NCBI GenBank assembly: GCA_001897605.1
Contig: MKTL01000006.1
Span: 101,780 to 165,779 of the forward strand
Length of the DNA stretch: 64,000 nt
DNA from: Clostridiales bacterium 38-18
Lineage (GTDB): Bacteria; Bacillota; Clostridia; Peptostreptococcales; Acidaminobacteraceae
Reading direction: 5' to 3'
Shown: one piece after another, positions 9,093 to 17,629 of the stretch
Numbering within the stretch: the first letter of the stretch is position 1
Layout: each line of letters begins with the position of its first letter
Program-made: the position numbers and the translations under genes
The notes under the pieces: model-generated
What the model saw: only the letters and a program-made list of their open reading frames with translations
Database searches by the model: none
Told to the model about the DNA's origin: nothing

Positions 9093-9872
9093 ATGAGTTG
9101 TGCATGTGCAAGTAAGCCAAGACATTGGCTAAGACTTGAAAACGTCAGTCAGGATTCTGATGAAACTTTCTCTTTTGATTTCAGTAGCGAAGAGGAAATA
9201 AGCTGGAAAGAGGGCGATAGCTCAAAGATTTTTTTGATGGTTTCAGGAACGGAGCAAGGGAAAAAATTTTCTCATGCCACTCTACCTTCAGAAAGAATAA
9301 TTAGGTTTACGACGAGAGTCCGTAAGGATAAAAGTGCATATAAGGCAGCCCTATCAGAGCTGAATTTAGGGCAATGGCTTGAAATTTCTATGCCTGAGGG
9401 TCAGTTCGCACTCAGGAGAGACAATAGACCAATCTTCCTTTTGTCTAATGGTGTTGGTATCGCAGCTACTAGAGCATTGGTAAAGGCATTTGAAAAGGAT
9501 CAGACTATGATCCCTGAGTTGATTCAAATAAATGTTGATTCAAATTCGGCTATTTACAAAGATGAGTTTATTAAGCTTGAGGATGAACTAAGCACTTTTA
9601 AATCAAAGTATCTAAAGCATAGAGGTGAGTTTTATGAGCACCTTGATTATGAACTACAGGAAGCTTTTATGAGATTCATTCAAGAACCATTGTTTTATGT
9701 GGTCGGTAGTGATGCATTTGTAAGCGATACGATCGTTCATTTGGAAATGGTAGGTATAGAACCAGAATCCATTATCACTGATGGTCACAAGTCTGGTGGC
9801 ACCTGTGGCTGTAGCAGTGATGCTGGCTGTGGCTGTGGCGCTAATCTTGTGACAAATTTCATGACCTTCTAA
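9093..9872 (+). CDS. Ferredoxin/flavodoxin-reductase-like protein with Cys-rich ends
   Basis: A 259-residue protein. The middle resembles the ferredoxin-NADP reductase superfamily: a beta-barrel FAD part (roughly residues 10-105, with RFTTRVRKD) and a nucleotide-binding part with LSNGVGIAATR where the family has a GGTGITP-like loop, ending near YVVGSDAFV. Both ends are cysteine-rich: MSCACASK at the start, and a tail with GGTCGCSSDAGCGCG. The spacing is not that of a 2Fe-2S plant-type ferredoxin. ATG 9093 with GAGAGGA is chosen over the first ATG at 9051, which has no ribosome site. The partner and substrate are unknown; electron transfer or metal handling are possible. Confidence 0.7.
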   Translation: MSCACASKPRHWLRLENVSQDSDETFSFDFSSEEEISWKEGDSSKIFLMVSGTEQGKKFSHATLPSERIIRFTTRVRKDKSAYKAALSELNLGQWLEISMPEGQFALRRDNRPIFLLSNGVGIAATRALVKAFEKDQTMIPELIQINVDSNSAIYKDEFIKLEDELSTFKSKYLKHRGEFYEHLDYELQEAFMRFIQEPLFYVVGSDAFVSDTIVHLEMVGIEPESIITDGHKSGGTCGCSSDAGCGCGANLVTNFMTF

Positions 9873-9884
9873 ATGGAAAAAATC

Positions 9885-9920
9885 AATGCTCATTGGGATA
9901 GCTCAGTGAGCATTTTTTTT
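9885..9920 (+). terminator. Rho-independent terminator after the reductase-like gene
   Basis: An 8-base-pair stem (9885-9892 with 9907-9914), extended by three more pairs, is followed by eight T residues. Confidence 0.85.
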
Positions 9921-10051
9921 ACTACAATCATACATACTTGATTACTATCAAGTCATATGGTTTAACCTTACAAAAATGTTCGTTTGGCGTAAGACAAGGC
10001 TATGGCTGATTAAACGGCTATCAATTAAGATGGTAGTATGAGGTGATTTCA

Positions 10052-10699
10052 ATGTATATAAATCGTATCTTTATTAAAAAGGGCTTAAGAATTTTGGGTG
10101 TATTTGTTGGGTTGGTATTTGCATTGGCGATAATTGTGTCTTTACCAACGATTGTACGAGGCTATGATATGTATAAAAATGCAATTTCGAGTGAACCCAT
10201 TGAAATCAAAGTGATGACTATTAAATCAGATGAAAACTATTTGAGGCTATCTGAAATTCCTAAAGAATATACTGAGGCGCTCATTGACTCTGAGGATCAA
10301 CGTTTTTATTCCCATATTGGGATTGATTTTCAATCCACCTTTAGAGCTGTTTTGGAGAACATTAAAGCAAAAAGCTATGTTCAAGGTGGAAGTACCATCA
10401 CACAGCAGCTTGCTAAGAATATGTATTTCACCTTTGAAAAAAGGCTAGATCGAAAGGTAGCTGAGCTATTGGTTGCCTTTAAATTAGAGCAGACATTTTC
10501 GAAGGATGATATTCTAGAGCTCTATTGTAACGTCACCTACATGGGGAATGGCTGCTATGGCATCAATGAAGCCTCTCGTTATTATTTTGATAAAGCACCA
10601 GATGAATTGACTCAGGAAGAGATTGAGCAGCTGGTACAGACGATTAAAAATCCCGGTTATAGAAATCCAAACAGCTTAAGTGAAGATGGAACACTCTAA
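10052..10699 (+). CDS. Monofunctional peptidoglycan glycosyltransferase (GT51)
   Basis: A 215-residue protein: an N-terminal membrane anchor (about residues 10-35) and one GT51 domain. All family motifs are visible: the catalytic EDQRFYSHIGID region, QGGSTITQQLAKN, RKVAELLVAFKLEQ and YCNVTYMGNGCYGI. It polymerises lipid II into glycan strands on the outer face of the membrane. The transpeptidase domain of class A PBPs is absent, so it is of the MtgA type. ATG 10052 follows GAGGTG; the GTG at 10043 is within that site. The next gene starts on the base after its stop. Confidence 0.93.
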   Translation: MYINRIFIKKGLRILGVFVGLVFALAIIVSLPTIVRGYDMYKNAISSEPIEIKVMTIKSDENYLRLSEIPKEYTEALIDSEDQRFYSHIGIDFQSTFRAVLENIKAKSYVQGGSTITQQLAKNMYFTFEKRLDRKVAELLVAFKLEQTFSKDDILELYCNVTYMGNGCYGINEASRYYFDKAPDELTQEEIEQLVQTIKNPGYRNPNSLSEDGTL

Positions 10700-11545
10700 A
10701 TGAAGAAGATTGTGAGAAGTAAAAAGATGATCATAGGAATAGTTATATTAAGCATGGTGACGCTATTTGTTCTTTTGGGATTAGATCAATCGCTTAAAAT
10801 AGTGACGTATAATGTTACGACAAATAAAATTAATAATGAAGTGAAGATTGCAGTCATTACGGATCTACATTCGTGTGTTTATGGTGAAAATCAAATTGAG
10901 CTTCTCAGTGCTTTAGAAAGTGAATCACCCGACTTAGTGCTTTTAGGCGGTGATATCTTTGATGATCGAATGTCGCATGATGGTGCGATTGCTTTATTAA
11001 AAGGCATTCAAAACCGATATCCGAGCTATTATGTAACGGGCAATCATGAGATATGGAGTGGCGAACAAGCAGCCATTAAACGACTTGTAAAAGCCTATGG
11101 CATCACAGTTCTAGAAGGTGAAAAAAAAGAAGTAGAAGTCAATGGCAATAAGATTACAGTAACTGGCATTGACGATCCGTCGATAAATCAAATCGCTTCA
11201 GAATTTGAAAATCAGTCCCACCAGATCATTAAAGCGCAAGAGACAACATCAGATTCATATAATGTCTTGTTGATTCATAGACCCTTACATGCACTGACCT
11301 ATTTAGATGGTAGCTATGATATCGCTGTTTCGGGGCACGCTCATGGTGGGCAGTGGCGATTGCCTTTTTTGATTAACGGATTACTCGCACCTGATGAGGG
11401 ATTTTTCCCCAAATACGCTGGTGGGCGATACGGTATTGGTGATCGTACATTAATTGTCAGCCGTGGGTTAGCGAGAGAGTCTACCAGAATTCCTAGGCTC
11501 TATAATCAACCTGAGTTGGTATTCATAAATCTCACATCGAAATAA
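10700..11545 (+). CDS. Membrane-anchored calcineurin-type metallophosphoesterase
   Basis: A 281-residue protein with an N-terminal membrane segment and the five metallophosphoesterase motifs in order: ITDLHS, GGDIFDD, GNHEIW, LLIHRP and GHAHGGQ. It matches the YaeI/YkuE group of exported phosphoesterases, some of which act on lipid A or phospholipid-like substrates. It abuts the transglycosylase gene with no gap, so the two are surely co-translated, which suggests a role at the cell envelope. The substrate is not known. Confidence 0.92.
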   Translation: MKKIVRSKKMIIGIVILSMVTLFVLLGLDQSLKIVTYNVTTNKINNEVKIAVITDLHSCVYGENQIELLSALESESPDLVLLGGDIFDDRMSHDGAIALLKGIQNRYPSYYVTGNHEIWSGEQAAIKRLVKAYGITVLEGEKKEVEVNGNKITVTGIDDPSINQIASEFENQSHQIIKAQETTSDSYNVLLIHRPLHALTYLDGSYDIAVSGHAHGGQWRLPFLINGLLAPDEGFFPKYAGGRYGIGDRTLIVSRGLARESTRIPRLYNQPELVFINLTSK

Positions 11546-11583
11546 ATATTTATGCAAAATATTGAAAAATTATCAAAAAGCAT

Positions 11584-11612
11584 TTGACAGACGATTTGGA
11601 TTGGCGTATTAT
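11584..11612 (+). promoter_or_regulatory. Promoter of the histidine operon
   Basis: A perfect -35 TTGACA (11584-11589) and -10 TATTAT (11607-11612) are 17 bases apart. Transcription would start near 11619, giving a leader of about 270 bases before hisZ. Confidence 0.8.
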
Positions 11613-11645
11613 GCATATAATATCTTTTTTAAATAGGAGTTAATT

Positions 11646-11699
11646 ATGAAACTTTCGACTTTATCAATTACAACTAGGTACCATCATCATCACAGCTAG
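11646..11699 (+). CDS. hisL: Histidine operon leader peptide
   Basis: A 17-codon open frame, MKLSTLSITTRYHHHHS, with AGGAGT at 11635-11640. Four consecutive histidine codons (CAT, CAT, CAT, CAC) end just before the stop. Ribosome stalling at these codons when charged tRNA-His is scarce is the classical sensor of his attenuation. It is followed by an antiterminator/terminator pair and then hisZ. The reading is strong because promoter, ribosome site, His run, terminator and his genes all line up. Confidence 0.9.
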   Translation: MKLSTLSITTRYHHHHS

Positions 11700-11740
11700 A
11701 GTTTGTGTCCACCGTGGATGCAAGCTCTGTTCGTGCTTGT

Positions 11741-11797
11741 GTCTGCGTACTTAGATATTAACCGTGCGTAGACTTCGGTCAACGCACGGTTTTTTTA
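11741..11797 (+). terminator. Histidine operon attenuator
   Basis: The terminator stem is a perfect 9-base-pair inverted repeat (11761-11769 with 11782-11790) followed by a run of T. A competing stem is visible: 11741-11750 can pair with 11764-11773 over ten positions (two G-U), which would break the terminator. An earlier stem (GCAAGC near 11720 with GCTTGT near 11735) would sequester the antiterminator arm when the leader is fully translated. This matches leader-peptide attenuation rather than a T-box. Confidence 0.85.
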
Positions 11798-11891
11798 TAT
11801 TCTAAATTGCAAATATGCTAAAATTATGTGGTTAATAAGCGATATTTATTATCTTCAAATGTTAAAAAATACAAAATAAGGGTGAAAATGT

Positions 11892-12758
11892 ATGAAGGTT
11901 ATTGAAAAGAAATTGATTGAACTAGGTTATCAAAAAATTGAGACACCATTGCTGAGTGATTTCAATCAAACTAGAATTTACCTCAGTGAAGTTGAACAAA
12001 AAAATGCAATTAAAGTGACTTCACCAGATGGTAGAGTATTGAATTTAAGATGTGATTCGACTCTGGCTATGGTTTTATCAAAGACAAATAAAATTGAGCA
12101 AAATATCTACTATTTTGAACCCAACTATAATTATGACTTTGAAAAAAATCAAATGAATGAGGTCTATCAAATTGGGATAGAAAATGCTAAGTTTGGCATT
12201 GCTAAGTTGGAACAAAATAATGCTGAGTTAGCATATGGCTTGGAATCATTAGAGCTTGCGATTACATTACTTAAGGAAAAGGAACGTTCCAATCTACTCG
12301 TGGAAGTGTCCAATGAAGCCTTATTTATGGAAGTCTTAGACGATTTAAGTTTAGGAGAAGAAGAGAAGGAGAAACTATTGTATTTTATCAAGAGACGAAA
12401 CGCAAAAGAAATTAGAATTTGCCTTGAACAGAGTGCAGTTTCAATAAATGTCATCGAAGTCTTAGTAAAATTGACAAGCCATCCGATTCAACTTGATCTC
12501 GTTTTAAGTATGATTGAAAACATTACGATATTTAACAAACTGACACAATGGTTAGAAGTCATTAGTCAAAGAATAGGGAACGATTTGCTGTTTGAGGGAT
12601 TACCAGATGCAAGTAAGCCATACTACAGTGGACTAAGCTATCGCATCTACGATAAGGAAAATCACCTGTTAAGTGTAAGTGGTGGCTGCTACTATTTTGA
12701 AGCCTTTGAGGTTGCAGGATGTGGCTTTACGATTCCAATGGAGGTGATATCATGCTAA
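11892..12758 (+). CDS. hisZ: ATP phosphoribosyltransferase regulatory subunit
   Basis: A 288-residue, class II histidyl-tRNA-synthetase-like protein without the anticodon domain, as in HisZ. The N-terminal half has IETPLLSDF and a motif-2-like RCDSTLAMVL segment; the end has the YYSGLSYRIY and SVSGGCYYFEAF strands. HisZ does not aminoacylate; it forms a complex with short HisG and carries the histidine feedback site. It is the first structural gene of the operon, and its 3' end overlaps hisG by seven bases. It is shorter than many HisZ proteins (about 390), so the middle is trimmed. Confidence 0.88.
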   Translation: MKVIEKKLIELGYQKIETPLLSDFNQTRIYLSEVEQKNAIKVTSPDGRVLNLRCDSTLAMVLSKTNKIEQNIYYFEPNYNYDFEKNQMNEVYQIGIENAKFGIAKLEQNNAELAYGLESLELAITLLKEKERSNLLVEVSNEALFMEVLDDLSLGEEEKEKLLYFIKRRNAKEIRICLEQSAVSINVIEVLVKLTSHPIQLDLVLSMIENITIFNKLTQWLEVISQRIGNDLLFEGLPDASKPYYSGLSYRIYDKENHLLSVSGGCYYFEAFEVAGCGFTIPMEVISC

Positions 12759-13360
12759 GAGTTGCTATTGCAAAGGGGCGAATTTTAGATGAATCTAAGT
12801 CAATCCTATCGAAGTGTTCTTTTGATCTCAACCAAGTTTATCATTCAAGGCAGCTTAGATTTTACAATGGTGACGCAACCATGGAACTCATCTTACTAAA
12901 GGCGGCAGATATTCCGCTTTATGTTGAGCTTGGTGCTGTAGACGTTGGTATCGTTGGTAAGGATACAGTTATTGAAAATGATAGATCGGTATATGAGGTA
13001 GGTGAGCTTAGCTATGCACTTTGTACGCTGTGTTTGGCTGGGCCAGTAGATGCCCCCGCGTTATCTGATGGGGTTAAGGTTGCAACGAAATATCCAACCT
13101 TGGCAAAACGATTTTTAAATGAAAAAAAAATAAATCCTGTGATTTTATCTTTGTCAGGCAGTGTGGAAATTGCACCACTGATTTCGCTTTCAGATTATAT
13201 CGTTGATATCGTTCAAACGGGGGATACCTTAAGAGAGAATGGCCTTAAGGTTTATGAAAGCTATTTAAAAATTAAACCGCTTATCATTTCAAACCAAGTG
13301 AGCTTTCGTACAAAATCTGCTGAAATACAGTCATTTATAAAACTATGTGAGGAGAAATAA
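12752..13360 (+). CDS. hisG: ATP phosphoribosyltransferase catalytic subunit, short form
   Basis: A 202-residue HisG_S protein starting MLRVAIAKGRIL. It catalyses the first step of histidine synthesis, joining ATP and PRPP. The conserved GIVGKDTVIEN and DIVQTGDTLRENGL (PRPP-binding) segments are present. The C-terminal regulatory domain of long HisG is missing, as expected when hisZ is present. ATG 12752 follows GGAGGTG; a longer reading from 12719 has no support. Confidence 0.95.
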   Translation: MLRVAIAKGRILDESKSILSKCSFDLNQVYHSRQLRFYNGDATMELILLKAADIPLYVELGAVDVGIVGKDTVIENDRSVYEVGELSYALCTLCLAGPVDAPALSDGVKVATKYPTLAKRFLNEKKINPVILSLSGSVEIAPLISLSDYIVDIVQTGDTLRENGLKVYESYLKIKPLIISNQVSFRTKSAEIQSFIKLCEEK

Positions 13361-13364
13361 AGCG

Positions 13365-14642
13365 ATGAAAATCATACAAACAGATAGGCTTAATGAATTA
13401 ATGACTGAACTGAGCTTTAGAAGAGAATCTCAACTGGATCAGGATGAGAGTACCATAAAAAACATATTAACTAATGTGCGAAAGAAGGGTGATGAAGCAG
13501 TTAAGTCTTATACATTACAGTTTGATGGACTCGATATTAATTGTCCAAGAATTCCAACGAATCAATTAAAAATAGCATATGAGAGTCAATCAGATGATTT
13601 TATCGATGCAATGAAAACGGCAATTCAAAATATTAAAAGATTTCATGAAATGCAAGCTTCTCAAAGCTATGAAATAAAGGACGAATCAAAATTTATGGGC
13701 CAGAGAGTATTACCGATAAGACGTGTTGGGCTTTATGTGCCAGGTGGTGAAGCGCTATATCCATCTACCTTGCTCATGAATGTCATTCCAGCTCAAATAG
13801 CAGGCGTTAATCAAATCGCCATATTTACACCCCCTCAAGCATCTGAAGAAGCATTAAACTCGGTGTTGGCGGCAGCCTATCTTTTGGGAGTAGAAGAGGT
13901 TTATCAAATAGGTGGTGTACAAGCAATTGCGGTAATGACATATGGTACGCAAAGCATTGAAAGAGTAGATAAAATCTTCGGACCGGGCAACCAATACGTG
14001 ACTTTAGCTAAGAAAATGGTTTTCGGTGAGGTCGGGATCGATATGCTGGCAGGGCCGAGTGAAATCCTAGTATTATCGGATGAAACGATAGACTCAGAAA
14101 TTGTCGCGTCAGACCTCTTGTCTCAACTTGAGCACGACACTTCTGCAATGGCGATTTTGTTAACTAAAAGTGAAGCAAATGGCAAACGCGTCGTTGAAGC
14201 GTTAAAGAGACAAATTGAATCGTTGACAAATCCCAGCATTGCGGAACAGTCCTTTGAAAAGGGACTATTTGTTTACTTATATGATTCACTTGATCAAGCG
14301 ATTACAATCATCAATGCTATTGGACCAGAGCACTTGGAACTGCTAGTAGAAAACGCGAATGATGTGTTTGAGAGATTTATAAATGCCGGAACGATCTTTA
14401 TCGGTGCAACGACACCTGAAGCACTTGGGGATTACTTGGCTGGACCAAATCATACTTTGCCGACAAACGGCAATTCAAGATTTAGTTCTTCACTTGGCGT
14501 ATATGATTTCCAGAAAAGAGTCAATTATTTAAATTATACAAAAGAGGCATTAGATAGAGAGGCAAGTCAGGTAATAAAATTTGCGGAGATGGAGGGGCTA
14601 GAAGCACATGCAAATGCGATTAGAAGAAGAAATGGCAATTAA
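13365..14642 (+). CDS. hisD: Histidinol dehydrogenase
   Basis: A 425-residue protein, the usual length. It carries KIFGPGNQYVTLAK and the GIDMLAGPSEILVL signature, and the zinc/histidinol residues in LLSQLEHDT, IGPEHLEL and AGPNHTLPT. It oxidises histidinol to histidine in two NAD-dependent steps, the last of the pathway. ATG 13365 follows GGAG four bases after hisG ends. Confidence 0.96.
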   Translation: MKIIQTDRLNELMTELSFRRESQLDQDESTIKNILTNVRKKGDEAVKSYTLQFDGLDINCPRIPTNQLKIAYESQSDDFIDAMKTAIQNIKRFHEMQASQSYEIKDESKFMGQRVLPIRRVGLYVPGGEALYPSTLLMNVIPAQIAGVNQIAIFTPPQASEEALNSVLAAAYLLGVEEVYQIGGVQAIAVMTYGTQSIERVDKIFGPGNQYVTLAKKMVFGEVGIDMLAGPSEILVLSDETIDSEIVASDLLSQLEHDTSAMAILLTKSEANGKRVVEALKRQIESLTNPSIAEQSFEKGLFVYLYDSLDQAITIINAIGPEHLELLVENANDVFERFINAGTIFIGATTPEALGDYLAGPNHTLPTNGNSRFSSSLGVYDFQKRVNYLNYTKEALDREASQVIKFAEMEGLEAHANAIRRRNGN

Positions 14643-15642
14643 ATTAGATGCAAATGAGGCGGATGAATCACTGTGGGATTATAGTGAGCTATGGCAAATA
14701 GGTGAACTTTTAAAAGGAATGAATCGATATCCTGATCCTTATAATATCAAGTTCAAAGAAAAGTTAATCAATCGTATTTCACGTAAAGAAGGACTGACGT
14801 TTACTGTAGATCAAATGATTATTGGCAATGGTTCTGATGAGCTAATTAAGCTCGTCATGGAGAGTTTTTTCACAGCTAAAAAGTTATCTTTTGCTGCGGA
14901 TCCAGCTTTTTCAGAATATGAACGTTTAACGAGAATCGTGGGTGGCAATATTGAAAAGCTTGTCTTCGATAATTTATTAATTGATGTTCCTGAATTTATA
15001 TCTGAAATAAAAAAGGTCAATCCAGACGTCGTATTCTTTACAAATCCACAAAATCCAACGGGACAAATCTTTAATCTAGATGAAATTGAGAGTGTGGTTT
15101 CAGCTGTGCAAGGGATGGTTGTAATTGATGAAGCCTATATTGAATTTTCAAGTGAAAGCGCGTTGGGTTTGGTGTCGAAGTACGATAATCTAATCGTTAT
15201 TAGAACTTTGTCAAAGGCGTTTGGATTGGCTGGCCTTAGACTGGGCTACGCAATTTCTAATGCGAAAAACATAGATAAGATGAATGAAAATAAGTTGGCG
15301 TATAACATATCGTGTTTATCAGAGACCGTAGGCATTTATGCACTAGATTATGAGACAAGAATTGAAAACTACATCGATCAAGTGATAAAAGTCCGAGATC
15401 TGGCAGTGGCACAACTAGATGAGATGCAAGAATTAGAAGTTTATCGAAGTAGTGCAAATTTTGTGTTATTTACATTTGATGAATGGGAAAAGTATCAAAG
15501 CTTCAAAAATAGAGTTACAAAGACTCCGATTCGTTTGCGTTTTTTTGATGATGGTCCAGAAAAATTAAAAAGGTCTGTTCGAATCACAATCACCAATCTT
15601 GAATCCTATGAGGCTTTTTACAAGATTTTAAAGGAGTGCTGA
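14608..15642 (+). CDS. hisC: Histidinol-phosphate aminotransferase
   Basis: A 344-residue fold-type I PLP enzyme. The PLP lysine lies in RTLSKAFGLAGLRLGYA, with NPQNPTGQIF and DEAYIEFS upstream and the phosphate-binding arginine segment near KRSVRITI. It transaminates imidazole-acetol phosphate. The start overlaps hisD by 35 bases; ATG 14608 is preceded by GGAGGGG at 14591-14597, while ATG 14614 and 14632 remain possible. The N-terminus is short for the family. Confidence 0.93.
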   Translation: MQMRLEEEMAIKLDANEADESLWDYSELWQIGELLKGMNRYPDPYNIKFKEKLINRISRKEGLTFTVDQMIIGNGSDELIKLVMESFFTAKKLSFAADPAFSEYERLTRIVGGNIEKLVFDNLLIDVPEFISEIKKVNPDVVFFTNPQNPTGQIFNLDEIESVVSAVQGMVVIDEAYIEFSSESALGLVSKYDNLIVIRTLSKAFGLAGLRLGYAISNAKNIDKMNENKLAYNISCLSETVGIYALDYETRIENYIDQVIKVRDLAVAQLDEMQELEVYRSSANFVLFTFDEWEKYQSFKNRVTKTPIRLRFFDDGPEKLKRSVRITITNLESYEAFYKILKEC

Positions 15643-15646
15643 AGCG

Positions 15647-16252
15647 ATGAGAGTTGAAGTAAACCGCAAAACAAAAGAAACGGATATCCAGTTAGCTTTG
15701 AGCCTAATAGAATTGGGTGAAAAAGATCAGTCCAACAAGATTGAGATAGAATCAAATGGTGGACCATCCATTGAATCGATCGGCTTATTTAGTCATTTTC
15801 TGAACGCTTTTTTATTTTATGCAGGTTTGAAAGTTGAACTAAAAGTCGTTGGCGATCTTTGGGTAGATGCACACCATACCATTGAGGATATAGGCATCTG
15901 CATCGGACAAGCCTTTAGAAAACTGTATTTGGAAGTAGGTAGCTTCGAGCGATTTTCTGAATGTCTTTTACCAATGGATGAAGCATTAGTAAGAACTGCT
16001 CTAGACATAAGTGGCAGACCTTTTCTGTATATGGGTGGTTTCGAATCAAATACACTGAGTAATATTGAACAAAGCTATCTGGAATTTTGGAATGCCTTTG
16101 TCAGAGAAAGTCGTATTTGCTTACATGTGGATGTCCTAAGGGGCACCAATCGACACCATTTGTTTGAAGGGGTGTACAAATCTGTCGGCAGGTGTATCAA
16201 ACGTGCGTTGGTTACTCAAACCAATATTCAAAGTACAAAGGGTGTCATATGA
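15647..16252 (+). CDS. hisB: Imidazoleglycerol-phosphate dehydratase
   Basis: A 201-residue IGPD with the two family metal motifs DAHHTIEDIGI and GTNRHHLFE, the MDEALVRTALDISGRP stretch and the C-terminal STKG. It dehydrates IGP to imidazole-acetol phosphate using manganese. The N-terminal third is divergent: the usual FDHML reads FSHFL, and a position that is His in the B. subtilis protein (KHG) is Tyr here (FYA). The rest is intact and the operon has no other hisB, so it is probably active. Confidence 0.9.
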   Translation: MRVEVNRKTKETDIQLALSLIELGEKDQSNKIEIESNGGPSIESIGLFSHFLNAFLFYAGLKVELKVVGDLWVDAHHTIEDIGICIGQAFRKLYLEVGSFERFSECLLPMDEALVRTALDISGRPFLYMGGFESNTLSNIEQSYLEFWNAFVRESRICLHVDVLRGTNRHHLFEGVYKSVGRCIKRALVTQTNIQSTKGVI

Positions 16253-16842
16253 TTATAGGAATTGTAAATTATGGGTTAGGTAATATAAGAAGTATTAAAA
16301 ATGCCTTGAGCGAATATAAGGTAATACTCGTTGATAACGAGGAGAGTCTTTTGACTGTAGATGTTTTAATTTTACCCGGTGTGGGTGCGTTTGGATTTGC
16401 TATGGAAAATCTTAGATCACTTGGGCTTGTAGATGCCATTAGAGGCTTTGCGAAATCGGGTAAAAGACTCATCGGGATTTGCCTCGGTATGCAGCTTTTG
16501 TATGAAAGTAGCTTTGAACACGGCGAGTTTGAAGGCCTGGGCATATTAAAGGGAAAGGTTATTGAACTGCCCAATACAGAAGTTATCCCACATATGGGGT
16601 GGAATCGATTGACGGTAGCCCAACCAAGTGAGGGGCTTTACACCAATCAATACATGTACTTTGTGCATTCCTACTATGTAGTTGAAGAGGATGAAAACCA
16701 AATCGTTGCAAGTACCTTCTATGGTGCAAAGATTCCCGCAATCGTAAAAAAAGACAATATCATTGGATTTCAAGGACATCCCGAAAAAAGTGGTAACGAG
16801 GGGCAACAGTGGTTGAAAATGGCGGTTGAAGGAAAGCTATAG
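16249..16842 (+). CDS. hisH: Imidazole glycerol phosphate synthase, glutaminase subunit
   Basis: A 197-residue class I glutamine amidotransferase. The nucleophile cysteine is in GICLGMQLLYESS, and the His-Glu pair is in GHPEKSG. It supplies ammonia to HisF through the complex channel. The ATG overlaps the hisB stop in an ATGA junction, indicating translational coupling; the longer frame from 16192 lies inside hisB. Confidence 0.95.
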   Translation: MIIGIVNYGLGNIRSIKNALSEYKVILVDNEESLLTVDVLILPGVGAFGFAMENLRSLGLVDAIRGFAKSGKRLIGICLGMQLLYESSFEHGEFEGLGILKGKVIELPNTEVIPHMGWNRLTVAQPSEGLYTNQYMYFVHSYYVVEEDENQIVASTFYGAKIPAIVKKDNIIGFQGHPEKSGNEGQQWLKMAVEGKL

Positions 16843-16906
16843 TCAGTTAGAAATCACAAAATAAAATACTAAAATAGTAGAAAAGTGAAATTTAGGAGAA
16901 AGGCAA

Positions 16907-17629
16907 ATGAAGCCATTAAACATAGAGATTATACCTGCAATCGACCTTAAGGGTGGCAACGTAGTGCGTTTAAAGCAAGGCAATTATTCTGACGAAACCC
17001 TTTATGATTCAACGCCACAGGCTTTCATAGATCAGTGGTTAGAAATGGGTGTAAAAAGGTTGCATATTGTTGATTTGGATGCGGCGGTAAATGGGCAAAG
17101 TTCAATAGAAAATACGAATAGCATTGAGGCAATTGCAAGTCGATATAAGAATCAGCTAAAAATTCAAGTGGGCGGTGGTATTAGAGATGAAGCAACCCTC
17201 CAAAAATACTTCGATTTAGGGGCAGAAAAGGTAATCATTGGCACTTTGTTTTTTAAAGATTTTGAGCTTTATGAGCAATTGTTTAATACCTACGGCGAAA
17301 AGATCATCCTTGCCTTGGATACGAATAACGGTTACGTGTGTCATAGCGGTTGGCAAACCAGTTCAAACGAAAAACTAATGCGTGTTTTAGAACAATATCG
17401 TGCAGTGTTACCCGTAGAGGTAATGGTGACCGATATACAAAAAGATGGTATGCTCGAAGGTCCGAATTTTGAATTGATGTCACAGCTCGTTGCATTTGGC
17501 AAAAACAACAGGATTAATTTCATCGCTTCTGGTGGTATTAGTTGCTCGGCAGATATTGAAAAACTGGATTCGCTTTCAGTAAAGTCAGTGATTGTTGGAA
17601 AAGCACTATTGGAAAGGAAAATTGTATGA
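16907..17629 (+). CDS. hisA: ProFAR isomerase
   Basis: A 240-residue (beta/alpha)8 protein with the first catalytic aspartate in IPAIDLKGG, QVGGGIRDEA for phosphate binding and the second half TDIQKDGMLEGPN aspartate. It opens the aminoaldose ring of ProFAR. It has an AGGAGAAAGG site and a 64-base gap from hisH, the largest inside the operon; no terminator is visible there. Confidence 0.95.
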   Translation: MKPLNIEIIPAIDLKGGNVVRLKQGNYSDETLYDSTPQAFIDQWLEMGVKRLHIVDLDAAVNGQSSIENTNSIEAIASRYKNQLKIQVGGGIRDEATLQKYFDLGAEKVIIGTLFFKDFELYEQLFNTYGEKIILALDTNNGYVCHSGWQTSSNEKLMRVLEQYRAVLPVEVMVTDIQKDGMLEGPNFELMSQLVAFGKNNRINFIASGGISCSADIEKLDSLSVKSVIVGKALLERKIV

